In this document: piece after piece, positions 8,560 to 20,457 of the stretch
Numbering within the stretch: the stretch's first letter is position 1
Layout: each line of letters opens with the position of its first letter
NCBI GenBank assembly: GCA_013397695.1
Contig: VYZI01000029.1
Location: 3,005,558-3,069,557, forward strand
DNA length: 64,000 bases
Reading direction: 5' to 3'
Source of the DNA: Centropus unirufus
Taxonomy: Eukaryota > Chordata > Aves > Cuculiformes > Centropidae
Made by a program: the position numbers and the translations under genes
The notes under the pieces: model-generated
Databases searched by the model: none
Told to the model about the DNA's origin: nothing
Seen by the model: the letters and a program-made list of their open reading frames with translations, nothing else

Positions 8560-9650
8560 GCTTGCTTGCCCCCCAATTAGTGGGGGGCTACAGAAGTTTC
8601 TGTGAGAAGCTGTAGAAGCTTCCTGTGTGGCTGATAAAGCCAACGCCAGCCAGTTCCAAGACAGACCCACCACTGGCCAGGTCCAAGCTCATCAGCAATG
8701 GTGGTAGTACCTCTGGAATAACATTAAAGGAGGAGGAAAAAAAAACCAAACCTGCACAACAGCACCAGAAGCTGCAAACAGGAGTGAGAATATGTGATAG
8801 AAATAACTACAAGCACCAAGGTCAGTGAAGAAGGAGGTGCCCCAGGTGCCGGGCTAGATTGCAGCAGATTCTCCCACAGCCTGCGATGAAGACCATGTTG
8901 ATCCAGGCAGTCCCCCTTCAGCCCATGGAGTTTAAAGGTGGAGCAGATATCCACCTACATCCAATGGAGAACCCTATGCCTGAGCAGGTGGATGCCTAAA
9001 GGAGGCTGTGACCCCATGGGTAGGCTGCACTGGGGTAGGTTCCTGACAGGACCTGTGGACCCATGGAGAAAGGAGCCCATGCTGGACCTTGTTTTCTGGC
9101 AGAACTTGTGACCTCATGGAAGAAACTCATGCTGGAACAGTTCAAAAAGAACTATAGCCCGTTGGAAGGATTCATGTTGGAGAAGTTTGTGAAGAACTGT
9201 GCCCTCTAGGAGTGGTCCTGCACTGGAGCAGGGGAATAGCGTGAGGAATCCTGCCCCTGCAGAGGATGGAGCAGCAGAATCAACATTTGATGAACTGACT
9301 GCAACCCTCATTTCCTATCCACCTGCACCACTCCAGGTGAGGAGGTTAAAAAAAAAAAACGGGGTGTGAAGTTGAGCCCAGGAAAAAATGTGGGGAGGTA
9401 TAAGGTGTTTTAATATTTACCTTTTATTTCTCATTACCCTACTGTGATTTGATTTGCAATAATTTAAACTAATTTCCGCAGGCTGAGTCTGTTTTGCCTG
9501 CAGCAATTGAGGAATGATCTCTTACTGTCCTTATTCCAACCCATGAGCCTTTTGTTGTATTTTTTCTCCCCCGTTCAGCTGAGGAGGGGAATACGACAGA
9601 GACTTTGATGGGCACCTGGTATCCTGCCATGGTCAAACCATCGCACCTGT
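8560..9650 (+). mobile_element. ERV/LTR-type avian interspersed repeat
   Basis: The stretch is GC-richer than its surroundings and has a structure I recognise, from memory of bird genomes, as a widespread ERV-associated LTR-type repeat. In order it has a small CCCCCC/GGGGGG hairpin (8568-8588), an AAGACAGACCCACCACTGGC-type block, a run of diverged repeats built on CCATGG and GCTGGAGCAG (about 8920-9240), the block GATGAACTGACTGCAACCC at about 9289, a T-rich segment with a degraded AATAAA-like polyadenylation signal near 9456, and an ending around GCACCTGG and GGTCAAACCA (9613-9642). No gag, pol or env is present, so it is a solo LTR or a non-autonomous copy. The exact subfamily and both ends are uncertain. 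Confidence 0.62.
8568..8588. repeat. 7-bp C/G-run hairpin in the LTR-type repeat
   Basis: GCCCCCC at 8568-8574 pairs exactly with GGGGGGC at 8582-8588 across a seven-base AATTAGT loop. It sits near the left end of the LTR-type repeat and is probably part of that family. Confidence 0.8.
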
Positions 9651-11949
9651 GTTCACAGCACAGAGCTGCTGCCAGTGCACTCCAGCAGTTAGGCCAATAA
9701 CACAGGCAATGTTGCTGGCACTGTGGGACCACCAAAAGTCTGCTAGAACATCACCTGGATGAAGTTTCTCTGGTTGGCTAAAGCGGTATACTTAATGTAG
9801 ACAAAAGAACAAGGACTGTGAAATTTGGAATATAACCTCTAGTAACAACTTTGATCCCTGCTTCTTCAAGGCAAAGCTAAAATTCATGTTTCTTTGTCTG
9901 TCCTGTTCCTACAACATAAGGTGACTTACTACCAATGCAATGAAATTGTATCCTTCCTTTGTCCAGAGCCCTTTCCTCTTTTCTTCCATCTTATTAGGAT
10001 CCCCATGCCACAGTCAATCTCATGGAATTTTATTGCTCAAGCCTTTTAAAACCAGTGAGATGACTTTTCTACTGCTGGCCATCGATTTAGTTTCCAATTG
10101 GCCATTTTGCTCATCTCCCTCTACAAGGCATAGCTCTTATTCATGTTAATGTGAGGCACACTTCAATGCTAATTAAAGAGAGCATTAACCAATGTCTCTA
10201 TTTGACAGTACTAATCACATCCATCATGTACACTTGTGACAGTGCTATCAGTATCAGGAATCAGACACTCTTTAGTATACCTTTTACATCTTTTTGGTAA
10301 AAAAAAAAAAGATTCTTCTCACCGACAATTCCATTCTCTCAGATCCTTGAAGAGGAGTCATCACTTCTATTCTGACTTGTATAACCCAAAATTTTGGCTC
10401 TGATTAACCATGTTGTATTTCTAACTATACTTTAGAAACTAAAATCTAACATGATGAACTCATTGCTTTACCTGTTCTACTACTTACTAGCCCTTAAAAC
10501 AACTTCTTTTATTTAGTAAAAAATGCCAGCACTTACTAGATAGGTATATTGGGGACAGGGTCTAGTCTCAGTTAAAATACAAAGACCCATTCACTGAGTT
10601 GAGAAAATGTGATTAGGCTGAGAAAACAAGGCTCTATTTGCTGGCCTTATAATTTATATTATTTTATAATTTTTCCACAAGTTTTTGCTGTGATTTCACC
10701 AAGCTCATTTCTGCATAAAATTATTAGAAAGAGGGATTAGGAGGCTGGCCACAAAGTCTTGGAAACCTAGGAAACATAACTGAATCCTTTGTGACTCGAT
10801 CAGGATTTCTGGACACTGGCAAAACACTAGGAGGACATACTAAATACCAATAGGAGAAAGAAGTGATGCTCATGTGTAATCTGAAGTCTTAGGCAGCCCC
10901 AAGCAACAGAGGCATAAACACTCCTGCTGTCTGGCTGCCTAACTGTCTACCTTTGTATGAGAAACATGAGAGGACATGACTAATTCCAGGCAAATTTGAG
11001 AAAGAGGTTGCAACAAAAACATATTAAATTCTTACAGGTTAGGGAAATTCAGAAGTTGAGGCAAGACAAGAGGTTATATCCACCTTTTTCTGCTCATGGA
11101 CATTAGGCAGAGTTTGTCCATTATTTGCCTTGTTTGGCAGTCAATTTGTTTGGCTGTCGATTATTTTGGCAGTGCCCTGCAGGCAGCAGGCAATCCTGTG
11201 CACACTGCTGCAGCCCAGCTGTTGGAGTTGTCAAATCCTGCACAAAGAGTGTGGGAGTAAATAAGGGATAGAAATGGAGGCAATGAGGATGACTGGATGG
11301 GAGAGATCACTTAAGACCATGGGGGGGGAAGGAAGGAGCCAAAGGGCATTTAAAAGATGCTGGGAGGACCTAAAACACCAATTTTAGTAACAGTGGCAGA
11401 AGGGCCATGGGAAGGACAAGCATGGCTGTTGCAAAGAGAGAGTGAGCATGAATTGTTGAGCACAAATCCACAAGGACCCTCATCTTGATTAGCACCACAA
11501 TCACGGAACCACTTGTTTTAAGTGATAAGGAAAGGAGGTGAGATAGGCAGCGGCAGGCTTGGAAATCATGGCTCACAGAGGGTCCTCTTATCAAGAAAAT
11601 GCTCAGAAGATTATAATTAGCTTCATTCAGCCCGAGTCACAGGGAAATCATAAGTCTGTCCTGGCTAGAATCAAGAGCATTTAGACTCTGAAAGTTCACT
11701 TCCCTGCTAGAGGCAGGAATTCAAACTCAATTGTAAGAATCTGTGAAGGAATCTGGAAGACCATTCATACCAAGGAAAGGGCAATGGTGTCAATAGGAAT
11801 AGAAGAAACCTTTAGAGCTTTGGTTTCCTCCAAACCTGTGCCATACCAGGGCTCTCTGAAGTACTGATACACAGTACCCATCAAATAACTCTTCACTGAG
11901 GACTTGACTTTGTGTGGATATAAAAACACTTTCAAAATCTTATACTCAC
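9651..11949. other. Non-coding stretch
   Basis: No gene, RNA or clear transposon is seen. There is a 12-base A run near 10300. A short block at about 10140-10260 is built of homeodomain-like TAAT cores and reads like possible regulatory DNA, but nothing in the window itself can prove conservation. Confidence 0.4.
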
Positions 11950-12039
11950 AGTATGATCATTTCCATTTTCTTCCAGCCTTGGGACAGAGGCCCAAATAGT
12001 TCCCAGGAAAATCAGTAGATACAGTACACCCAGTGGCAT
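11950..12039 (-). CDS. Candidate first coding exon of a secreted or membrane protein
   Basis: On the minus strand an ATG at 12037-12039 with A at position -3 opens a 30-codon stretch that starts MPLGVLYLLIFLGTIWAS. This is a typical signal peptide: a short start, a hydrophobic core of about 15 residues, and a small-residue cleavage region. A hydrophilic segment PRLEENGNDHT follows, and the exon then ends in phase 0 at a consensus GTGAGT donor (11944-11949). Upstream, a good acceptor (pyrimidine-rich, ending CTCTTGCAG) at about 12364 would make a 414-nt exon with 5' UTR at 11950-12363. The same frame is open back to about 12309, so an earlier start such as 12285 cannot be excluded, but the signal peptide favours 12039. 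I do not recognise the gene and found no following exon with confidence. Confidence 0.33.
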
Positions 12040-12363
12040 TTTCCTTGCGCAGCAGGCTGATGCAGCCAATAACGCAACCAATCCAGAACTGAATTTAGTG
12101 TTCACATATGTGACATTGGCTGGTGACTCTGATTCACCTGTGGCGGCACCTAATACTGCTACTGTGCTGTGGCTTTTGACTTCAGCAGCCTGCACTGTCT
12201 CTGTTTTAGAAATTTCTGCTGTCAGAGCATGAATGCTTCCTACCCTCACAAAATAACATCTTGAGTGGAGCAGCACAGCTGGCATCAGTTTTGGCTTTTT
12301 TCTAAATACTGTGTTTTAACGCACTGGAGTTCAGCTGATGCTGCTGGAGCAGCTGTGCCATCC

Positions 12364-14017
12364 CTGCAAGAGGAATGGGTAGACATGTAGAAAGGAAAAC
12401 AGCTATGACGTTCTAGACTGAACGTATATCTATTTTAAATGAAAATGTTGCAGGTTATGTAATAATTTCCCAGACTTCTAGTCAACTTTTTCTCTATTTA
12501 CATCATCTCTAAATTTTTTCTCAAATACAGAGGTCTGAATTTTCATCAAGCAGTAATTTAACATTGCTTTTCAGTGGTTTTGTAAAATGGAAGGGAAGTA
12601 CTGCAGCTTAACACAGCCTCAGCACAGCAGGGTGTCTGCAGGCAAAGTCCATCATATTTATTTAGACTGTGACCTTCTAACCATTTATCCAGAAAGGAAA
12701 CCGCATTGAAGGTGCAACTTAAAGACTCAGTAGAGATGTTTCCTTCCATCTTGACTCATCAGTTGACACATTCCATATGCTCTGTTTTGCTTATTATTAA
12801 TTTAACAATAGAAAATATATTTAATGAATTATGATCCTTTGACAACAAATTAGCTAGCCTAGTATGTATAAAGGTCTCTCTTTAAACTTTAATTAGTCTA
12901 ACAATGATATGCCTGCTGCCTCTGTTTGCATTTCAAGAAAACACGCAGCAGCTTAGAAGCAGGGTGCTTTGTATTTAACGTGGAAAGTGTTTCTCTGTCC
13001 AGGCTTATTTATAAAGCAATTTTGTAATAATGATCTAGATTCAGTGGAATTCAATCAGGGATGGAGTTACCCTGACATGCATAAAATGAATATATTAAAC
13101 CACCTATCAAGTACCTGACTACATAAATAAACATAAAGAATGGAGGGAAAGGAAATGAAGAGACATGAGTCGTTAATTAGACTCTTTTCTCCTGAAAACC
13201 ATCTCCTCTCTTCTCTCTGCCCCTTGCCCAAAGCTGGAGAAGGTGAGAGGTTGCATCACTACAACACATGCTTATACTCCCTTCCCTGGAGCACCCTGGA
13301 GCCTGCACATTTGGCTGCTTCTATAGGTCTAAGTGCAATAGCGCGCCCATCCACCATGCATAATGAGAGAAGCTCTCTGTGGGCTCTCTCGCTATTTAAG
13401 GTGTTCCGCACCCTCTTCATGGTTCCTCTCTCCCACTTATTCTGTCAGCCCCATGCCTCTGGGTAGTGCCCTGTCCCATGACACACACACGCTCTCCTCC
13501 CAACAGAGCACTCCAGCCTTCAAGCCCGAGGGCTGGAGGATGCACCACTGCCCTCTCCCATTCTCCTTACTCTCTTTATTTCTCCTCACAAAGAACTTCA
13601 AAAGCTTGAGAAGCATCTCGGCAACTGGTCTTGGTTGACCAGACGCAGAACAACATCTATATTGTCTTTCATGCACCTGCATAGGAAAACACCTCTATCT
13701 AGGACCTTTTGTGGTTTGTTTTCTGGTTTTATTTCCATTTGCACTATCTCTGTGCTGGAACCGAGTGGACTAGCTGGGCATCTTTGGGAAGCAATATACC
13801 ATCTCCTGCACACTTTTCCAGTGCCTGACTGCTTCATAACACCAGAAGGAAGGAGTAAGAATAAGAGGTAACAGGTTTTCTGTATGTAGGATCACCAGGT
13901 CAGATCAGTCTAGTGTGGCAATGGAATAAATCAGATAAGCACTGGAGGGAGACAGATGTAGGGCTTAGGGGGCATATTTAGGGACACCATGCATAGATGG
14001 GAGTTTGAGATCAATAG
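12364..14017. other. Non-coding stretch
   Basis: I see no gene. Several overlapping open frames of 80-110 codons at 13140-13870 occur on both strands in a slightly GC-richer patch and look like chance. Confidence 0.4.
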
Positions 14018-14605
14018 AATAGAATATACTATTTCAATTAGAAGGTTCCTACAATAATCAACTAGTCCAACTGCCTGACCAGTTCAGGGATGACCAGGTT
14101 AAAGCATGGTATTAAGGGCATTGTCCAAATACCTCTTAAATATTGATAGGCTTGGGGCACCCAACATCTCTCTAGCAAGAAGGTTCAGGTGTTTGAACAT
14201 CCTCTCAGTGAAGAAATTTTTCCTTAAGTCCAGTCTAAACCTCCCCTGGCACAGTTCTGAACCATTCCCGTGCGTTCTATCACTGGATGCCAGTTAGAAG
14301 TGCTCAGCACCTCCCTCTCCACTTTCACTCCTCAAGAAACTGTGGAGAGTGATGAGGTCGCCTGTCAGCCTCCCTTTCTCCAAACTAGACAAGTCCAAAT
14401 TCCTTAGTGACTCCTCATAGGACACCCCTTCCAGCCCTCTCAGAAGGTTTGTTTCCCTCCTCTGGATGCATCCAAGGTCCTTCATACCCCTCCTAAACAC
14501 ACAATGCTCAAGATGAGGCTGTACCAGAGCTGAATACAGCAGGATAATCACCCCTTGACTAGCTGGTTATGCTGTCTTTAATGCACCCCAGGAACTTTCA
14601 ACACA
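14018..14605 (-). mobile_element. CR1 LINE 3' end, 5'-truncated
   Basis: This is a second minus-strand CR1. Its 3' tail at about 14018 is of the AGAATAGAATA type. It is followed by the conserved blocks AACTAGTCCAACTGCCTGAC-like (14060s), CCTCCCCTGGCACAG, CAGCACCTCCCTCTCCAC and GAGGTCGCC. The upper end, near 14605, is cut within the ORF2 coding region (TTATGCTGT and ATGCACCCCAGGA blocks). The tail differs from that of the copies at 3.2 and 28.6 kb, so it belongs to another CR1 subfamily. It is about 590 bp long and dead. Confidence 0.93.
14294..14551 (-). pseudogene. CR1 ORF2 C-terminal RT/thumb fragment
   Basis: The minus-strand frame reads LYSALVQPHLEHCV, then QRRETNLLRGLEG, then YEESLRNLDLSSLEKGRL. 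This is the well-known CR1 ORF2 segment downstream of the RT palm (Tyr-Ser-Ala-Leu-Val-Arg-Pro-His-Leu-Glu-Tyr-Cys and Arg-Arg-Ala-Thr-Lys landmarks). About ten residues that normally follow the Cys-Val are missing or altered. The frame stops before the normal terminus. Confidence 0.9.
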
Positions 14606-16618
14606 CGTCCCAGATAAGGCAGAAGGAATGTACTGTGAAGAGATGAGAAGAAAGAAGATAAGTGCAGATTAGGAAAATTTGGGAGCAGAAACTTTCATCT
14701 CCAGATGTATTGTTTCCATACACTGTGGAGGAAAGAGTAGGAAGGCACTACCTAGACAGCGTACTCCAAGATCAGCAGTCCACCGTTCAGGTCACTGCAT
14801 GACCAGTGAAGCAATCATGGCAAAATTTAGCCCCCAGGTCAAATCCTGGATTAGCGTCTAGGACAGAAATATCCATCTGCATGCTGGCAGTGTCACCCGG
14901 CAGTCCGAGGTGTGGGACTCTAGGCAAGGTACAGATAATGTTACACCACAAGTTGAAATGAGTCGTTTCTTCAAAAACACTTTAAGAATCTGTTCATATT
15001 ACACATTACATCCATCTCTATCCATGGACCAGGGACAGTCCTCATCAGCCCATCTTTGCATGATTGCAGCAGCTGACCTACACAAAAGATCTTAACTGGA
15101 CACCTTCACCTCTTCCTGTCTCTCTCCACTTAATGCTTACCTCCTTGGATCATTGCACCCCACCTTCCTCAGGTGCTTATCAGATGCTTCATAAGTGCAA
15201 CCGCACTCACTGCCAAACCCACACCACGTAAGGTGGGAACCATAAGGCTTGGTACTGACGGTAGTATCACTCTGAAGGTTTGGTGTCCACACCAGAGGTG
15301 CTCAGTACCATCTCTGTGGTATGCTGCATCTTCCACAGCATGGCCCCAGTGCCCATTGTGCCTTGTGGGAGGTAAGCAATCACCTACCCCAAGGGAAAAG
15401 GTGGAGCAATAGGGGAAGTAGCATGGGAGGTGGAGCGGTCTTGGAGCAGAGGCTCACGGACAGCACTGGGAGTGGTAACAGCAGAGAGATGTCTCAAGTC
15501 ATGAGACATACTTCAGGACGTTTCCTCAGCTCAGCAAGCTAAGAACTGAGCAACATCCATGACCTCTCCTTCACACAGCCAAAAGAGACTTGGCATCCCA
15601 GAGGGCAGCGGCCAAGTGAAAGAGCATGGACAGAGAGTTTATATGGAAATAAAAGGGAGTTTACTGAATAATACAGTAGAAAGAGGAGATCCACCTCAGA
15701 AAGGTGTATGAGTGGGCTGATTTCAGGCCAGAGTTCACTATCTGTCCCATCACTCCCAGTAGGAGGTCTCTCTCAGGCAAAGCATCAGGGTCACTGAGAG
15801 AGGAGTGGAAGTGTACGCGTCAGCTCCGGGGAAGGTGCAAAATCTAATTCTGGCCTGGATTAATCTCAGCCAAAATCACTAGATGGATTCCCTAAGCCCT
15901 GGCAACATAAGAATACTGGAGCAGGATACTGCATATGTGCTTAGTGGCCCCTAAAAACAGGAGAAAGAAGTGTTTTGTTTGGTTTAGGTGGCTGGGAGTT
16001 TATATGAAGGCTGGGAGCTCAGTTTAAATGCTAATTGACTCATAAACAAGCTTGAGTTAAATGAAAGAATCAACTAGCATCAGCTGAGCTAGCTCAGTTA
16101 AAAAATGAGGCCTTTTGTTAATCAGAGGGAGTTTGTACTGGGATAGGCCAGGCGTTGCTCCAAAAGCAGCATCAGATTAAACCTCCTACTCGAAAAACAC
16201 TCATTAAAAAGCAACTTCTATTGAAAAAGATCCCACTTGTCGCTACCAGCCATTGTTAGGTAGTGAAACAGTGACAGATATTTTTGAAGACTATTACAGG
16301 GAAATAAATATTTATTTAACTGTCTAAAGTAATTAATCCCTGCTGTTTGCTTTTTATGTAAGCACATACAAGGCAAAGCTGTCTTTGTACTTGAATTTTA
16401 GGAGACAAGTCTGTGTAGAGGCTCCCATGGTTTTTGAAGGCAGTAACAAATTCATGTCTAATACTTTCTGTGCAACTTAGGAATGCCAACTATCACGCAG
16501 TAATAGACTTCCTATTCTCATTCAGTTGCAGCAAAAAGGAGATGTATGAAGGGGAAAGGACAGAGAGGAGAAAGGTGAGAAAGCAGAGACTGTGAGTGAT
16601 GTGGAAGGCTGCAAGAAG
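14606..16618. other. Non-coding stretch, locally GC-richer
   Basis: I see no gene. 15170-15560 has somewhat higher GC and several overlapping short frames. 15620-15850 has a patch that could be an old LTR fragment, but I could not match it to a family. Confidence 0.35.
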
Positions 16619-16648
16619 CTGGCATGCTGCTGGCATGCTGCTGGCATG
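16619..16648. repeat. 11-bp tandem repeat, 2.7 copies
   Basis: The unit CTGGCATGCTG occurs at 16619 and 16630, then CTGGCATG again at 16641, with exact 11-bp spacing. It is a small pure minisatellite-like array. Confidence 0.9.
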
Positions 16649-19600
16649 GGATCTGCTGAAGGAAATCACTTTCATAGAGTTTCAGCTTGAGAACTAAAAA
16701 AAAAATAAGGGAAAAAGAATGAAGGTGGATTAAGCTGTAAAAACACAAGAAAAAAAATCAATAACCAGCTTGGATGTATTTTCTGGGAAGCTGGCATGGA
16801 TGGCACAAAGATGTTACTTAGTGAATATGTTGGCATCCCTCCCATTTACAAGTTATATAGCCAAAGTGCAATTAGCACATTCAGAGGAACAATAATTAAA
16901 CAATACCAGACAGGCAACCCATAAACTGGGTAAAGCATGTGTCAAAAATAGAGATATAGACCCTAGCTCAGTTCTCGTGTGAGAGCCTCTCTGAGGTAAG
17001 GTTTGCTTGAACAAGGTATACTCATATTGTAGCATATTAGCTACAGATTATAACTACATATGAGCTTGATAATATGCAGATTGTTTTTGATTTCTAAATT
17101 TTAGCAGGGAAATGTCATTGCTACATTTTTTAAATCAGAAGCAATTTTTTACAAAGTAGCTCAAGTGCCAAGTTCCATATTTCTTTTTCCCCAGAAGTAT
17201 TTTATTGCGGAGTAAAATGACAGATGCAATTAGATAATGTTGAGCAGATTATAGTTTGAGAATGTTATACTATGTTACATATTCACAAGTGAACAATAGC
17301 ACGGAAAAAAAAGAAGAGAGAGGTATCTTTTCTTAGTACTTATTTTTAAAGTTGGACTAAGAAATGTATCTTTTCTAGGTAGACAAATATGGAGCTCTGT
17401 GTATTCAGTTGTGTTATGTCTTCTCAGCTACATGAGAAAGATTTTCTGACTCAGTTCAGCTTTAAAAATCACTTTGGTTATGCTGGAAAAATTCAGAAAT
17501 GACCAAGAGCTGGCTTTGTGACAACATGGCAGTTGGGCTTAGACACACTGAGCTTATTTTCCATCAAAATTAAGCAGCATTTGCAAGCCTACACACTTTG
17601 ACTTGTTGACCTGTGTCTCAACTTACCTACCAACAGTGAAGATATATCCTTCGGATTCTGGACCACATACCTATCAACAAAATAATGTACAGGTTAGGAA
17701 ATATTGTTCCATTAAAGTGGTCCCTTCTGCAAAACTCCCTCTTCCAGAATAATGAAATAGAACAAGAGCTGGTCTTTTTCCTGGTATATAGATCATCTGC
17801 CTTTTGTGCTTAAAAATTAGTTATCTAAATCTAACTCATCTTTATACTAAATGGCAAGACAGATACAACACAGTGTGATTTGTTTTGCCCATGTTGGACC
17901 ACTTATTAAGATTATATGATGGTATGAGAAAAACACCTTCTAATTTCTCTCTATTGACTATCTAAGAAGCTCAGATAACTTCACCAAATCTGAACAGACA
18001 TCACTGTGACATACCTAAGTGACATACATTAAGTCTAATACTGTAGAAAGAGCACAGAGGAAAGCACATTGTGCCTTCCCCCCTCATTTTGTAACCATAC
18101 ATGAGCCTGACACAATCAGACTTTTTCTTTTAAAATTATTTTAGCCAGAAGTACCGTTTTACCCAATTTTATCCTGCAAGTAAAAGAACATACAAACATA
18201 GTTGTACCCCCTCCATCCTTTAAAAAGTGGAGTGTAATACCCCCTCAATTTCAGCTTTTCCAGGCTCACATGGACACCCTGTATGATGAGGCAGAAAGAG
18301 CAACCCTTTACTTTCACCAACCCTAAGAAACCGGTATAACGACCCTTCCAAAAGGGTAATTAATTTCCAAAGGGTAATCCCTTATTCACATAAAGGTCTG
18401 CATCCCTACCAGCAATGCACATCTAGACACACGGCCGTGAAACTCATCTGTCCAGGAAACAAATGAAAAGGCCTTCACTAACCAGATATGATGATGCTCT
18501 ATCCCTACCTTGCACAACTCAAGGAAATTTCTTTACTTGGAGACTCAAAAACCCAGCTTCTGAGTCACTGGAAAAAAACACGAATGCATACTTTTAGGTT
18601 CACTCTTTCATTCCCAAAACAACATGCAGTATAAGCAGCAGTTTCCCACATATCCCGCCATCCCATTTCAACTTGTCTGTAAAACTATGTTATCTAAATC
18701 AGCTGACCAGTCAGTCAATCTGCCTCCTGACTTAACATGACAGCCATTCAGATTTGTTGCATTCTCTCGAATCGTTAGATGTTGCTCTTGGATTAGTAAA
18801 CAGATGTTATTGATGCCTCATAACAGACTGAAAGTGTGCAAACATCTCATTTAGAAGAAAGAATTATTTAAACACATCTTACAGAAATTGTAAGGAATGA
18901 CGTAATATTCTCAATATCATACTCATTTCTGTGTGGGAACTGAATATTTTGATATGTCTGAAGAAATATTATTTGCTATACTTACAGTGGGTTTTATTCC
19001 TTATTTAACAGAATTTTATTTTAAAATTACAACCAAAAAGTATTTTATTCCCATCCACAGATTTTAAATAAACACTTTATAAATTCCACTCCACTTGCAA
19101 GGTGTAAGAGATGTGTTTTGCCTTCAAAGAGAAAATTCCAGTTCTGTTTCAGTCCATACAGCAAACCTATGACAAGTCACTTTTTCCTCTTTAGATTTCA
19201 ATGTCCCCATCTGTGAAATGCCTAGTACATTACTTGCATATTGCTTAATTCCATCCTCTAATTAATTTGATGAAGCTCCTCAAAATATGTAAAATTTATT
19301 CAGAATAACACAGACTCTATTTTGATCAGTTTTGATCCCTTTCAGCAGGTAATCCTTGATAATGTAATTATTGGGCATAGAAGGTTTCATTTAATAATGA
19401 AAGACAAAAATTCTAAAAAAGAGACAGGAGGAAGCTATTGGAAGACTGGAGTGATAATAAAAGATGATTACAACCCAAAGTTGCATTACTTAGAGATTAT
19501 TATTGATAATGCAAGAACTACCATATGCTTTGCAAGCTGTGACAGTCACCCTTGTAGTCACATGGAGGAAATGCTCAACTGCTTTTTGCATTCAAAGTGA

Positions 19601-20395
19601 AAGGAACAAACTTGATCCAAGTAAGAGAAGCTGCTGTGTAACAAACAGCACAGAGGCATCATGTGGCTTAATTACCAGTTTAGGGGAGGTTGGGTTTGAT
19701 TCAGATCCTTAGCTGAATGTTCTGCATTCATTAGGTGCAACATTTATTTACTAATGTATTGCTGAGGAAAAAGATAAATGAGTTCAGGAAGTTGCCATTT
19801 TGTTGTTCCATGCAATCATGCTTGTGCATTCCGTCATGCATTTGACACCATTAATGCTGGTGTTGCCTGCCATGCCCTTAGCCCAAAAATGTCAAGCCTG
19901 GTCTGGGAGGCAGACAGGACTATGGTGAATTGCCTAGGCTTTCCCAGTGGCATTTAAGTTAAATGTTTGTATAAAGATTTCATCTTATTGTAGCCTGTTA
20001 CTTGCATGCGGCATCCTTTGTGCCCTGTACTTCTCCGGGGACAGGGAGGTAGGACTGCTTCTAGATGAGATATTTACTAACATTGGAGGGGTCCTTCCTC
20101 TCCAGTGGCACGGGTACTTCAGGAGGCACCACAGTGCATCAAACCTCGGCAAACCTGAGTACATCATCAACAGACCTTGAAGGGGATCAAAGGGTATGCC
20201 TCAGAAATCTGCCACTGACCTCATTTTGGATTCAGAGCTGAGAGGATTTTAATCCCCCTGCAATCACGATGCCTGTGCTCTCAGCAGAAGTAATACACTC
20301 TCATTATTAGTGAACCTTCAGCTTCACAAACCTTAACAGCATTGATCCTGTCACTGCACAAGTAGAAAGTCCATGCAGGAGAATCTACATGGAGA
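16649..20395. other. Non-coding stretch
   Basis: No gene is established. A 44-nt minus-strand mini-exon candidate lies at 17627-17670. A frame at 19947-20180 follows an acceptor-like site but has no recognisable domain. 19760-19880 is a low-stop, low-repeat patch with several ATGCAT and TAATG elements that reads like possible regulatory DNA. Confidence 0.35.
17627..17670 (-). other. Candidate 44-nt mini-exon (low confidence)
   Basis: On the minus strand the block is preceded by TTATTTTGTTGATAG and followed by a perfect donor, GGTAG then GTAAGT. One of its open frames reads CGPESEGYIFTVG. I recognise no protein. It lies upstream, in minus-strand order, of the signal-peptide exon candidate at 12 kb, so the two cannot be exons of one gene in the usual order. 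Confidence 0.15.
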
Positions 20396-20457
20396 TGTGG
20401 TGTTGGTGGTGATGGTGGTGGTGTCATCTGGGGGGGAACGGGGAGCAGGGCACAGGG
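20396..20457 (+). repeat. Degenerate GGT repeat followed by a G-quadruplex-type motif
   Basis: A GGT/GAT-rich run at 20396-20424 leads into four G-runs: 20430-20436 (7 G), 20440-20443 (4 G), 20448-20450 and 20455-20457. The loops are 3, 4 and 4 nt. This satisfies the standard intramolecular quadruplex pattern on the plus strand. Confidence 0.85.

Noticed and set aside
19947..20180. Open frame after an acceptor-like TTATTGTAG
   Set aside because: It stops after about 60 codons without a donor in frame and resembles no protein I know.
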